Shown: one piece after another, positions 14,980 to 23,526 of the stretch
Position numbering within the stretch: position 1 is the stretch's first letter
Layout: the number at the start of each line of letters is the position of its first letter
Assembly (NCBI GenBank): GCA_035507035.1
Contig: DATJOJ010000020.1
Coordinates: 1-64,000, forward strand
Length of the DNA: 64,000 nucleotides
Direction: 5' to 3'
Origin: DATJOJ01 sp035507035
GTDB lineage: Bacteria; Acidobacteriota; Terriglobia; Terriglobales; Acidobacteriaceae
Made by a program: the position numbers and the translations under genes
Notes under the pieces: model-generated
Databases searched by the model: none
What the model was told of the DNA's origin: nothing
The model's input: the letters and a program-made list of their open reading frames with translations, nothing else

Positions 14980-15882
14980 TTAGCCGGTGATGCGAAGCGG
15001 CGGAGCAGCGCTGGCTGAGGAGGGTGGTTCGATGACTGCTAACGGCTGACGAAAAAGAAGATGGCCAACATCGCGGCCGGCACGCAACCGCACCCAGATA
15101 AGGCCACCGCAGCCCACGACGCGCACATCGCGCGCACCGAACTTGAGGACGTAGCTGCAGGTAATACGGGACATCTCTGGCGGCCGTCGCCAGCCTTCGA
15201 AAAGGAAGTCGCCGGGACGAGGCTCGTGGCCGATCTGCTCGAGAGCGCGATTCATAGCGCTGCTGCTGATCAGGCACGCCTCGGTGCGGCATTCCAGCAT
15301 TTGCTCAATCGCATAGAGCGCGGGGTAATCGATACCGTCGGAAAAAGCGAAATAGAAGGTGCGGGTGGCGGCGACAAACTGCAGCGGCAGCATGCGAAAT
15401 TGTTCCAGCAAGCGGTAGGGCAGAAGATGGACGCACTCGCGGTCGGGGTTGTCGCGAAGCATCAGTACCGGGCATGCCCACTGTAATCCGAGGGCCGCGG
15501 TGACTTGTTGTTCGGTGGCGAAGCCGAGCTTTTCCAAACATTCCCCAAGACGACGCCCGCTGGCGCTCTGTGCTTCGAGAGCCGAGCGCAGTTGCTGGTT
15601 GGTCAACTGTCCGCGCGAAAGCATGAGCAACCCTAGGGGAATGCGATGCTGCACAGGCGGCGCGGCGGCGGTCGCGACCGAAAGCCGGAGGAAATGCTGC
15701 TGCAAGGCATTCTCGAAACATTGGGGAGCGCAATAACGGGCGTCATGCAGACGAATCGCGCTATTCCACCAGTGCATTCGACGCCATAGTCTGCGGCGAA
15801 AGTTGCAGTCTTCCTCGCCGCAATCAGGCAAGGCCTCGGCCCAGCGTTGGGAAAGCCTCGAGATTCGTACCTTCCAAAGCAT
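14980..15882 (-). CDS. Stand-alone MshEN (GspE N-terminal) domain protein, predicted c-di-GMP receptor
   Basis: The 300-residue protein has two tandem 24-residue motifs: PLGLLMLSRGQLTNQQLRSALEAQ at about 82-105 and RLGECLEKLGFATEQQVTAALGLQ at about 111-134. This is the arrangement of MshEN domains, which bind cyclic di-GMP in type II/IV secretion ATPases. No ATPase domain follows. Residues 1-60 hold Cys21, Cys26, Cys51 and Cys55 in a pattern that may bind zinc, and the C-terminal half is a T2SSE_N-like remainder. It lies 24 bp after fliN, in the switch/chemotaxis part of the array, so a c-di-GMP brake on motility is a reasonable inference but unproven. Confidence 0.8.
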   Translation of the reverse strand: MLWKVRISRLSQRWAEALPDCGEEDCNFRRRLWRRMHWWNSAIRLHDARYCAPQCFENALQQHFLRLSVATAAAPPVQHRIPLGLLMLSRGQLTNQQLRSALEAQSASGRRLGECLEKLGFATEQQVTAALGLQWACPVLMLRDNPDRECVHLLPYRLLEQFRMLPLQFVAATRTFYFAFSDGIDYPALYAIEQMLECRTEACLISSSAMNRALEQIGHEPRPGDFLFEGWRRPPEMSRITCSYVLKFGARDVRVVGCGGLIWVRLRAGRDVGHLLFRQPLAVIEPPSSASAAPPLRITG

Positions 15883-15906
15883 GTGTCTTACTCAAGCCCT
15901 TGCAGC

Positions 15907-16752
15907 TCAGTTTGCGGATTGCGGAGTTCCCACGTCGAGCACGCGCAATCCGTAATTGCCGTCCACTACAACTACTTCGCCGCGGGCAATAATGCGGCCA
16001 TCGAGCAGCAGGTCTGCGGGTTCTTCAATTCTACGGTCGAGTTCGACCACCGAGCCGGCGCCCAGTTCGAGAATCTCTTGCAGGCGCATGCTGCGCTCTC
16101 CGAAACGCAGCATGACCTCGAGTTCCACGTCCATGAGGAGGTCGAGATTGCCAGCAACCAAGCCGGTGGGCATCGGATCAACTTGCGGCGCCTCGCTATT
16201 TGGTTCCTCGGCGGCGGGGAGAGGCACAGATGCCAACGCCGTATGAAGGGCCGCGCTTAACAACCACTCAATCCAGATCGGGGCAGGGGCATCATGGCCC
16301 GAACGAAGCCACCCGTTTGCCGCGGCCGACCAAGACGGAGGTGCCGAGGATTCCACATGAAGCTGCACTTCTCCCCAGCGCGGCTTCAGGGCGGTAGCCG
16401 CGTGCCCGGCAATCTGGCGTAAGAGTTCTTCGACTGCCTCTTTATGTTCGGCCTTGAGCTCGGCAGCACTGTCCTGCGGTTCTCCGAGAAAGAGTTGCGC
16501 CAACACCAGCGTGACCGTGCGGGGAAGCCGAAGGATCATCTCGCCGCGGACGCTGCCGGCGGAGACAACCAAAAAGCAGGCGTCTCCATCCCCTGGCGCG
16601 GGCGCTTCTGCAGCGTCGCGCAAGCACTCGAAGGTGAGGGACGAACCGGCAATCTGGGTCAAGACCTGAGCGATGCTCTGCGCCCAGATCGCGATGAAGG
16701 CGTTTGCAGAGTCGGAATGGTTTGCGGAGTTTTCCTGAGTTACGTCGCTCAT
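15907..16752 (-). CDS. fliN: Flagellar motor switch protein FliN/FliY type
   Basis: FliN forms the bottom of the C-ring switch. The start at 16752 overlaps the fliM stop as ATGA; the longer frame to 16983 is antisense-like. The 281-residue product is much longer than classical FliN (about 130) and resembles FliY. An N-terminal CheC/FliM-middle-like region contains MILRLPRTVTLVLAQLFLG. The C-terminal SpoA domain has VELEVMLRFGERSMRLQEILEL and ends with ADLLLDGRIIARGEVVVVDGNYGLRV, the family signature. There is a Pro/Glu-rich linker between the two. No clear CheY-binding motif was recognised at its N-terminus. Confidence 0.92.
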   Translation of the reverse strand: MSDVTQENSANHSDSANAFIAIWAQSIAQVLTQIAGSSLTFECLRDAAEAPAPGDGDACFLVVSAGSVRGEMILRLPRTVTLVLAQLFLGEPQDSAAELKAEHKEAVEELLRQIAGHAATALKPRWGEVQLHVESSAPPSWSAAANGWLRSGHDAPAPIWIEWLLSAALHTALASVPLPAAEEPNSEAPQVDPMPTGLVAGNLDLLMDVELEVMLRFGERSMRLQEILELGAGSVVELDRRIEEPADLLLDGRIIARGEVVVVDGNYGLRVLDVGTPQSAN

Positions 16753-17726
16753 TGATTCAGGTTCCTTTCTGACTCCGTGCGACAGCGTTCGAGAACTTGG
16801 GCGGCACGCGAACTGCCCCGCCTGGCTGGAATGGCCGTAAACAATTCCTGCTCGGCCACGCGCAAACTCGCTGGTTCGCGCACGGCACGAGGGAGCGTGA
16901 GCACGGTGCCGGGCACAAGGTCGAGCAAGTCGCGAACCGGCACACCGGGAACTCGCATGCCGAGTTCGACGCGAAAGGGACACTGCAGCAATTGCGTGCG
17001 CAACCGATCCGAGGCATCGGGTTGGGAACGGCGCTTAGGACGGCTCCAATCCGCAGACATCTTCCGCAGCAAGGCGTTGGAGACGACTGCGGGAAACACT
17101 AGATTGAGGGTGCCGCGGCTTTCCGCCACCGTGAGTTCAAAGCTAAGAGATAGTGTTTTTTCCTCGGCGGGCATCAAATGCTGCACCTGCTCGGGTTGCT
17201 GGCGTTGTTCGAATTCAAACTGCAGAGCGAGCATCTGCCATGCGCTTTGCAGTTCGCGACAGATGATGCGCATAACGGTTTCCAGGATCTGGTCCTCGAT
17301 GACCGTAATCTGTCGCTCGGGCAAGGCGCTTTTCCCTTCACCGCCCAGCAAGACATCGATCAATGGGAAAGCTACGGCGAGATCGAGTTGCAGAAGGGCC
17401 ACGGCATCGACCGGCACCAGCTTGCAGGTAGCAAGATAAGTAACTTCCGGAATGCGCTGCAGGAATTCGCTGTAGGTCAGGTGCTCGGCGGAAACCAGGG
17501 CGGCGGTGAAGGCAACCCGCAAATAGGCGCCGACCGAGTGAGTCATGTTGCGGGCAAAGCCTTCGTGCAAGGCGCTGATGGCTTGCGCCTGCTCTCGCCC
17601 GATCTGGCTGGCCTGACGCGCGTCCCAGCGCACGGCAACAGGTTGCGCGGCTGCCGCACCGGCGTTGCCACCACGTGCGGCCCGGACCATAGCATCGATC
17701 TGTTCCTGGTTGAGTACCTTTTCCAT
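16749..17726 (-). CDS. fliM: Flagellar motor switch protein FliM
   Basis: FliM links the rotor FliG to FliN and receives CheY-P. The 325 residues match the family. The N-terminus MEKVLNQEQIDAMVRAA fits the CheY-binding LSQxEIDAL segment. The middle CheC-like domain contains ALHEGFARNMTHSVGAYLR and VDAVALLQLDLAVAFPLIDVLLGG, and the C-terminal SpoA domain has ELGMRVPGVPVRDLLDLVPGTVL. It starts 12 bp after the fliA stop and is translationally coupled to fliN. Confidence 0.97.
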   Translation of the reverse strand: MEKVLNQEQIDAMVRAARGGNAGAAAAQPVAVRWDARQASQIGREQAQAISALHEGFARNMTHSVGAYLRVAFTAALVSAEHLTYSEFLQRIPEVTYLATCKLVPVDAVALLQLDLAVAFPLIDVLLGGEGKSALPERQITVIEDQILETVMRIICRELQSAWQMLALQFEFEQRQQPEQVQHLMPAEEKTLSLSFELTVAESRGTLNLVFPAVVSNALLRKMSADWSRPKRRSQPDASDRLRTQLLQCPFRVELGMRVPGVPVRDLLDLVPGTVLTLPRAVREPASLRVAEQELFTAIPARRGSSRAAQVLERCRTESERNLNQ

Positions 17727-17737
17727 CGAAAGTCCTC

Positions 17738-18526
17738 TTAAACTCCACTGGCCGCATGAGCCGACAACTCGGCTGGAGGAATGTGATTGAGTTCGGCCAA
17801 GCGTGCCCGCAAGCGGGTGACTGCCATGGAGTGAATCTGCGAAACGCGCGACTCACCTACGCCGAGCACGGCTCCTACTTCCTTCATGGTCAATTCCTCA
17901 AAGTAGTAAAGCGCCAGCACCTGCCGCTCTTTCTCTGGTAATTCTTCGATGGCGCGCGCCAAGACTTCTTTCATCTCCGAGCGCAGGCAGACGATCAGCG
18001 GGGTCTCTTCGGATTGGTCAGGCAAATATTCGCACAGGTCCTGATCGCTGCCATCCCGCGGCGACTGCACCCGCAAGCTTCCGATGTCGAGGCGGTCAAG
18101 CTCGCCAAGCAGTACCTGAAAATCATGCAAGGTCAGGCCGAGTTGTGTCGCCAACTCCTGCTCGTTGGGATTGCGGCCGAGCGCAGAACGCAACTGGTTA
18201 TGCGCTTCCTCGACCTGGCGAGCTTTTCGCCGCAGGTCGCGCGGGCTCCAATCCATTTCGCGCAGGCTGTCGAGGATAGCGCCGCGGATGCGGAACTTCG
18301 CGTAGGAAGCAAACTGCACCTGCTTGCCACTATCATATTTTTGCAGCGCGTCGATCAGCCCGATCACGCCGGCATGAACCAGGTCCTCGAAGGGAACGTG
18401 CTGCGGCAAGCGTTCATGAATGCGGCGGGCGATGTAACGAACCTGCGGCAACTGTTCGAGCAACAGGCGCTGGCGCTCTTCCTCGCTCTGCCACGCGGTG
18501 TAGGCGTGTTTGGTTGCTTCTTTCAT
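17738..18526 (-). CDS. fliA: Flagellar sigma factor sigma-28 (FliA/WhiG family)
   Basis: This is the alternative sigma factor for late flagellar genes. The ATG at 18526 has AGGA upstream; the frame back to 18607 overlaps flhA and is not needed. The 262-residue product has region 2 (PFEDLVHAGVIGLIDALQKYD, then VQFASYAKFRIRGAILDSLREMDW, diagnostic of FliA), region 3 (LRRKARQVEEAHNQLRSALGRNP) and region 4 (LPEKERQVLALYYFEELTMKEVGAVLGVGESRVSQIHS). No FlgM anti-sigma gene lies in the window. It is between flhA and fliM, so it is probably made with the middle genes. Confidence 0.97.
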   Translation of the reverse strand: MKEATKHAYTAWQSEEERQRLLLEQLPQVRYIARRIHERLPQHVPFEDLVHAGVIGLIDALQKYDSGKQVQFASYAKFRIRGAILDSLREMDWSPRDLRRKARQVEEAHNQLRSALGRNPNEQELATQLGLTLHDFQVLLGELDRLDIGSLRVQSPRDGSDQDLCEYLPDQSEETPLIVCLRSEMKEVLARAIEELPEKERQVLALYYFEELTMKEVGAVLGVGESRVSQIHSMAVTRLRARLAELNHIPPAELSAHAASGV

Positions 18527-18557
18527 GATTGCAGTCCTTCTCTTTTCTCGAGCCGTT

Positions 18558-20624
18558 TCATCGCACCGTCCCCAGGGATTGCACCGAAACCACCGGCGGA
18601 ATTTCATTGGGCGAAAGAACTACCAGCTTGGGCACAAAGGGTTCCAGCAGACGCTTGAGGTGGAAGCGAGCGGGGGTCGAGCACATCAGCACCGGGCTGG
18701 CAACACTGACTTGCTCTCCCGCTATGCGGCGCAATCCCTCGAGAATACGGCGCACGAGGGAGGGTTGCAAAGCAGCGCCAGTACTGGCTGATGGGCTGCC
18801 GGTGAAGGCGCGAGTGAGTTCGTCTTCGATGCCGGTATCGAGCGTAACCACCCGCAACTGGTTTTCTTCGAGCAACGGCCGCACCAGAGCGCGGCCCAGA
18901 GCCTGGCGCGCGGCTTCAACCAGCAAAACAGGGTTCTTGCTCACGACTGAAGTGTCGATCAGAGTTTCGAGGATGGTGGCCAAGTCGCGAATCGAGACCT
19001 GCTCACGCAGCAATTGCTGCAGGACTTTGTGCACCTCGCCGAGGGTCAATAGCTTGGGAACCAGTTCTTCGATCAGCTTGGGATGAGTCTCCGCCAAGCG
19101 ATCGAGAAGACGTTTGGCTTCCTGCCGGGTCAGCAATTCGGAGGCGTGCTGCTTGATGACTTCGGCCAGATGGGTGGCGAGTACCGATGTTTGATCGACG
19201 ACCGCGTAGCCCTTGGCCAAGGCCTCACTCTGCAAGCCGGTGGCAATCCATTGCGCGGAGACGCCGAAGGCGGGCTCACGCGTAGGAGTACCGGCCAGCG
19301 GGGGAGGAGTGTTGTCAGAGCTGATGGCGAGCAGACGGCCATCAAGCATCTCCCAACGGGCAATCTCCACTCCGCGTAGAGAGATTATGTATTCGCTGGG
19401 CTTAAAGCGGGCATTATCGGTGATATGTACGGCCGGGACGATGAATCCAAGCTGTACGGCGAGATTGCTGCGCAGGGCGCGCACGCGGGCCAGCAATTGC
19501 CCGCCGCGATTGGTATCGACGAGAGGAACCAGTGCGTAACCGACTTCGAGGCTGAGTTCGTCCAGTTTGAGCAATTCTTCGATTGACTCTTGTGGCGATT
19601 TCTTGTCTTTCTCTTTGCCTTCGGCGGTCGCGGCTTTGGCAACGGCGGGCCCAGGCGTACGCCAGGCGAGGATGCCCACCATGAGGGCGAGAAAAAAGAA
19701 CGAGAATTTGGGTAGACCCGGGATGGCGGCCAAAGCGGCCATCACACCGGCGGCGATGAACAGCGCGCGCCGGCCCGAGAATAATTGCTTGCCGAGATCG
19801 GTGGCGAGGGTGGTTCCCGAGGACGCGCGGGTCACGACGATGCCGCCCGCCATGGAAACCAGTAGCGAGGGAATCATCGTCACCAGACCATCTCCGACGG
19901 TAAGCACGGTGTAGGTCTTGAGCGCTTCGCGAAAAGGGATATCGAGCTGAAAGACGCCGATGAGAAATCCGGCGATGATGTTGACGGCGGTGATCAGGAC
20001 GGTGGCCAAGGCGTCGCGCTGATTGAAGCGGGCGGCACCATCCATCGCGCCATAAAATTCGGCTTCGTGCGCGATTTGCTCGCGGCGGGCACGGGCGCCG
20101 GCTTCGTCGATCAGACCGGCATTCAGGTCGGCATCGATTGCCATCTGCTTGCCGGGCAGAGCGTCGAGGGTGAAGCGGGCGGTGACTTCGGCGGTGCGCA
20201 CCGCACCGTGGCTGACGACGATGTACTGAATCGCAATCAAGGCCAGAAAGAGGACGAAACCGACAACGTAATTTCCGCCAACCACGAACTGGCCAAAGGC
20301 CTCAATCACTCGTCCCGCGGCCGATGCGCCTTCATTGCCATGGAGCAGAATTCGCCGGCTCGAAGCCAGATTCAGCGAAAGGCGAAAGAGGGTGAGCAGA
20401 AGGAGCAAACTCGGGAAGACAGAAAATTGCGCAGGACGGAGAATCTGAATGGCAGAGAGCAGAACGAGAACCGAAGCGGTAATACTTGTGGCGAGTAGCA
20501 GGTCGAGCAGAAAAGAGGGCAGCGGCACCAGCATGACAAAGACCAGCGCTACCGCTGCAACGGGCACCGCCCACTCCACTACCGCGTTGTGCGCAAGCGG
20601 CGCAGAATTCGTCTTCTCTGCCAT
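18558..20624 (-). CDS. flhA: Flagellar export gate protein FlhA
   Basis: FlhA is the main gate of the flagellar type III secretion system. The 688 residues match the family. About eight membrane segments lie in the first 330 residues, with the FHIPEP-family signature RFTLDALPGKQMAIDADLNAGLID near 160. After a Lys-rich linker (GKEKDKKSPQE), the cytosolic domain contains the conserved ALVPLVDTNRGGQLLARV and ends in the chaperone-binding region (FLKRLLEPFVPKLVVLSPNEI-like). flhB ends 4 bp upstream, and fliA follows 31 bp downstream. FlhF and FlhG, which often follow flhA, are absent. Confidence 0.98.
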   Translation of the reverse strand: MAEKTNSAPLAHNAVVEWAVPVAAVALVFVMLVPLPSFLLDLLLATSITASVLVLLSAIQILRPAQFSVFPSLLLLLTLFRLSLNLASSRRILLHGNEGASAAGRVIEAFGQFVVGGNYVVGFVLFLALIAIQYIVVSHGAVRTAEVTARFTLDALPGKQMAIDADLNAGLIDEAGARARREQIAHEAEFYGAMDGAARFNQRDALATVLITAVNIIAGFLIGVFQLDIPFREALKTYTVLTVGDGLVTMIPSLLVSMAGGIVVTRASSGTTLATDLGKQLFSGRRALFIAAGVMAALAAIPGLPKFSFFFLALMVGILAWRTPGPAVAKAATAEGKEKDKKSPQESIEELLKLDELSLEVGYALVPLVDTNRGGQLLARVRALRSNLAVQLGFIVPAVHITDNARFKPSEYIISLRGVEIARWEMLDGRLLAISSDNTPPPLAGTPTREPAFGVSAQWIATGLQSEALAKGYAVVDQTSVLATHLAEVIKQHASELLTRQEAKRLLDRLAETHPKLIEELVPKLLTLGEVHKVLQQLLREQVSIRDLATILETLIDTSVVSKNPVLLVEAARQALGRALVRPLLEENQLRVVTLDTGIEDELTRAFTGSPSASTGAALQPSLVRRILEGLRRIAGEQVSVASPVLMCSTPARFHLKRLLEPFVPKLVVLSPNEIPPVVSVQSLGTVR

Positions 20625-20627
20625 CGC

Positions 20628-21695
20628 TTACCTTCCCCCTGCAGCCGCGCGGGCGCGTTCCTGAGCGCGATAAATCGCGGCGAGCACCGCGGCCACCACG
20701 GCGTACAGTTTGGGCGGAATCGACTGCCCGATTTCAACCGCGCGATACAAGGCATGCGCCAAGGGCGGATTTTCGACCAATGCAATTCCATGCCAGCGGG
20801 CAGTTTCTTTAATTTGCTGAGCAAGCAGATTGCGGCCCTTCGCAACCACGGTAGGGGCCGGCATGGCCGGGCCGTACTCGAGGGCGACGGCGAACTCGTT
20901 GGGATTGGTGATGACGACCGAAGCCTTTTTCACCGCTTCCAGCATTTGCTTACGTAAAGTTTGGCGGCGCAAGCGGCGAATGCGGGCTTTGACCGTAGGA
21001 TGTCCTTCGGTTTCTTTGTACTCGTCTTTCAGATCCTGGCGGCTCATGCGCAGGTCGCTTTGCAGCTTCTGCCGTTCGATCAGGTAGTCGGCGCCCGACC
21101 AGAGCAGCAGCACCGAGGCGGACTTCCAGGCGATCTCAAACATCCGTTCGAGGCCGAAGCTGATGACAGAGCCCAAGCCTCGACCGGAAAGGGCAAGAAC
21201 GTTTCCCCAATCGCGGCCAAGAACCGAGAACGCCAGGTACACGATCGCGGCGCCGGGCAGCAGCGATTTCAGCAAGCGCCCTAACGATGGCAGGGAAAAC
21301 AGCTGTTCCAATCGGGTTGCCGGACTCAACCGGGAAAAATTCGGTTGCAGGGCTTCAGGAGCGAATACCAAACCGCCCTGAGCTAGCGCGCCGACCATCG
21401 CTGCCATCCAACTCAGAGCCAGAACCAAACCGATTGCGTGGACGAGGGTCGAACCGGTCCACATCAATAGCGGGGCGGCGTTGCCCAAGTCTGAAGTCGC
21501 TGCCGCATCGAGCGAATGGCGGAGCAGGCCGCGCCACTCTCCGGCAAATGTCCCGATGCCGGCACTTAACGAGAGCACCGTTGCCCCGGCGGCCAGGCTC
21601 GACATCAACTCGCGGCTGCGGGCAATCTGGCCTTTCTCACGCGCTTTCTGCTTGCGTCGCGGTGTCGCCTGTTCGGTTTTGTCGTCATGGGCCAT
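20628..21695 (-). CDS. flhB: Flagellar export switch protein FlhB with NPNE in place of NPTH
   Basis: FlhB controls substrate switching from rod/hook to filament export. The start at 21695 fits the family N-terminus KTEQATPRRKQKAREKGQIARSREL; the longer frame to 22049 overlaps fliR. The 355-residue protein has four membrane segments in residues 30-200 and a charged linker (SDLRMSRQDLKDEYKETEGHP). The autocleavage site normally reads NPTH; here residues 264-267 are NPNE in VVITNPNEFAVALEYG. Asn and Pro, which flank the cleaved bond, are kept, while Thr and His are replaced. It lies 5 bp after fliR and 4 bp before flhA. Confidence 0.96.
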   Translation of the reverse strand: MAHDDKTEQATPRRKQKAREKGQIARSRELMSSLAAGATVLSLSAGIGTFAGEWRGLLRHSLDAAATSDLGNAAPLLMWTGSTLVHAIGLVLALSWMAAMVGALAQGGLVFAPEALQPNFSRLSPATRLEQLFSLPSLGRLLKSLLPGAAIVYLAFSVLGRDWGNVLALSGRGLGSVISFGLERMFEIAWKSASVLLLWSGADYLIERQKLQSDLRMSRQDLKDEYKETEGHPTVKARIRRLRRQTLRKQMLEAVKKASVVITNPNEFAVALEYGPAMPAPTVVAKGRNLLAQQIKETARWHGIALVENPPLAHALYRAVEIGQSIPPKLYAVVAAVLAAIYRAQERARAAAGGR

Positions 21696-21700
21696 ATTTT

Positions 21701-22471
21701 CTAGGTCGGCAGATGCAACAGCCGTTCTCCCAAAGCAATTCCCGAGGCGAACCGTGACTCCAAGAATCGCGGCCAGATGATCAAACTGCCGGCGAGGACG
21801 GTCAGGGCCAGCAAGGTTTTGAGCGATAGCCCGACGAAGAGAACCGGCATTTGGGGCGCGGCTTTGGACAAGAAGCCCAACGTGACGTCCACCAGCAAAG
21901 TGGCAACAACAACCGGCGCTGCCATTTGCACTCCTGCCAGCCACATACCTCCAGCAGCCTGCAATAGGTCTCCGCTGGCTTTCAGTTTGGTCATGCCTTG
22001 CCCAGGAGGTAAGTAGGCAAAGCTCGAAGCCAGCCCGCGTAGCAACCAATGATGCGCATTCAATGACAAGAAAATGAGCAGCGCCATCAGTTGATTGAAA
22101 GTGGCCAGCACCGGCGTGTCTGCCTGGGTCTGCGGATCAAGCAGCGTGACCAGGGAGTAACCTGCCTGCACCCCGATCACTTGCCCGGCGATCTGCGCCG
22201 CTTCCATCACAAACTGCACCGCCAGGCCAAGCACCAATCCGATCAGGAACTCTCCTGCAGCAATGGCGACCCAGCTGACCACGTCGCCTGCGACGTGCAG
22301 CGGTGCAGAAACGGGATAGAGAAGAACGGTCAGCGCGATGGTGAGCGCGATTTTTATCTGTGTGGGGAGACTTTCACTTCCCAGAAACGGGGCGAACAAC
22401 ATCAGTCCGCCAATGCGCACGCCGATGAATAGTGCCGCTGCGATCACGGATTCGAGATGGACGGTTTCCAT
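21701..22471 (-). CDS. fliR: Flagellar export protein FliR
   Basis: FliR is part of the FliPQR export pore. The ATG at 22471 starts METVHLESVIAAALFIGVRIGGLMLFAPFLGS, matching the family N-terminus; the longer frame to 22693 is the shadow of fliQ. The 256-residue protein has about six membrane segments, the conserved PTQIKIALTIALTVLLYP near residue 40 and KAAPQMPVLFVGLSLKTLLAL near residue 205. fliQ ends 5 bp upstream and flhB begins 5 bp downstream, the standard pore-gene order. Confidence 0.96.
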   Translation of the reverse strand: METVHLESVIAAALFIGVRIGGLMLFAPFLGSESLPTQIKIALTIALTVLLYPVSAPLHVAGDVVSWVAIAAGEFLIGLVLGLAVQFVMEAAQIAGQVIGVQAGYSLVTLLDPQTQADTPVLATFNQLMALLIFLSLNAHHWLLRGLASSFAYLPPGQGMTKLKASGDLLQAAGGMWLAGVQMAAPVVVATLLVDVTLGFLSKAAPQMPVLFVGLSLKTLLALTVLAGSLIIWPRFLESRFASGIALGERLLHLPT

Positions 22472-22476
22472 ATTCG

Positions 22477-22746
22477 TCAGCGCAGGTACGGCCGAAAGTC
22501 GGAAAACAATGCGACGGTGAACGCGGTTAGTCGATGCACCATCCACGGCATCAGAAAAAATAACGCGGCGACGACGGCGGCCAGGCGCGGAACCGTGGAC
22601 AGGGTCTGCTCCTGCAAGGAAGTCAGCACCTGTACGATGCTGATGAACAGGCTGACCACAGTCGCAATCAGCAGAAGCGGTGCAGCCATCCACATCGCGG
22701 TCTCAAGCGTCTTGCGCGCCAGTTCTACGGTCAGGTCTGAAGTCAT
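22477..22746 (-). CDS. fliQ: Flagellar export protein FliQ
   Basis: This 89-residue protein starts at the ATG at 22746, within a longer open frame that also overlaps fliP in a different phase. It has the two membrane segments typical of FliQ (MWMAAPLLLIATVVSLFISIVQ and LAAVVAALFFLMPWMV) joined by VLTSLQEQTLSTVPR, the conserved loop. It is part of the export pore with FliP and FliR. The gap to fliP is 8 bp and to fliR 5 bp. Confidence 0.96.
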   Translation of the reverse strand: MTSDLTVELARKTLETAMWMAAPLLLIATVVSLFISIVQVLTSLQEQTLSTVPRLAAVVAALFFLMPWMVHRLTAFTVALFSDFRPYLR

Positions 22747-22754
22747 CGAAGTCC

Positions 22755-23513
22755 TCAGGAAAAACTTTTCATGAGCGATCCCACCAGCAAGTTCCAGCCG
22801 TCGACCATGACAAACAGAAAAATCTTGAGCGGAGTCGAGATCACCACTGGCGGCAGTTGCAGCATGCCGATCGAGGTGGTAATAGCGGCCACGACCATAT
22901 CGACCACCAGAAAAGGCAGATAGAGCGCGGCGCCGATCTGGAATCCCGCTTTCAGTTCGGAGAGAATGTAAGCCGGTGCGACGACACGCATGTCGACGTC
23001 TTCCGGCCGCGCCGGACGCGGCTCTTTGGCTAACTCCAAAAAAAGAGCCAGGTCTTTTTCCCTCGCATACTTGAGCATGAACAGGCGCAGGGGTCCCCCA
23101 CCCAACTCGACGGCTCCCAAAGCATCGACGCGGCCCTGCTCGTAGGGCACAATGGCGGCTTCGTGAATGGCGCCAATCACCGGCTGCATGAGGAACAGCG
23201 TCAGGATCAACGCCAGCCCGATCAGAGTTTGATTGGTGGGCGTGCTCTGAGTTCCCAGCGCCTGGCGAAGGAAGTGAAAGACGATCAATAGGCGCGCAAA
23301 CGGCGTCATCGCCAACAACAGAGCCGGCAGCAATGTCAGGACAGTGAGGAGAACGAGAATGTTCCAAGGCACAGAACCGCTTACTCCGGCGGGCCCAGTC
23401 CAATTCAATCCGTGGGGAGCGCGCGGCCGGATGCTCGATCCCCAAGCGAAAGGCGTAAGGCACAGGAGGGCCGAGGCCAGAAAAACTTGCAGCCGGATTG
23501 CGCTTCGTTTCAT
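22755..23513 (-). CDS. fliP: Flagellar export protein FliP
   Basis: FliP is the main component of the FliPQR export pore. I start it at 23513, where a signal-like sequence begins (KRSAIRLQVFLASALLCL); an upstream codon at 23561 is possible but overlaps the fliO-like gene more. The 252 residues include the family signatures MTPFARLLIVFHFLRQALGTQSTP-like block near residue 70 and the C-terminal DMVVAAITTSIGMLQLPPVVISTPLKIFLFVMVDGW block. The long Pro-rich acidic loop AKEPRPARPEDVDMR is also normal. It overlaps the end of no other gene and precedes fliQ by 8 bp. Confidence 0.96.
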   Translation of the reverse strand: MKRSAIRLQVFLASALLCLTPFAWGSSIRPRAPHGLNWTGPAGVSGSVPWNILVLLTVLTLLPALLLAMTPFARLLIVFHFLRQALGTQSTPTNQTLIGLALILTLFLMQPVIGAIHEAAIVPYEQGRVDALGAVELGGGPLRLFMLKYAREKDLALFLELAKEPRPARPEDVDMRVVAPAYILSELKAGFQIGAALYLPFLVVDMVVAAITTSIGMLQLPPVVISTPLKIFLFVMVDGWNLLVGSLMKSFS

Positions 23514-23526
23514 GGCGATGATCGGT

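Noticed and set aside
22477..23463. 328-codon minus-strand frame that would merge fliQ with the fliP region
   Set aside because: Only the last 89 codons resemble a protein (FliQ, starting at 22746); the rest is fliP in another phase.
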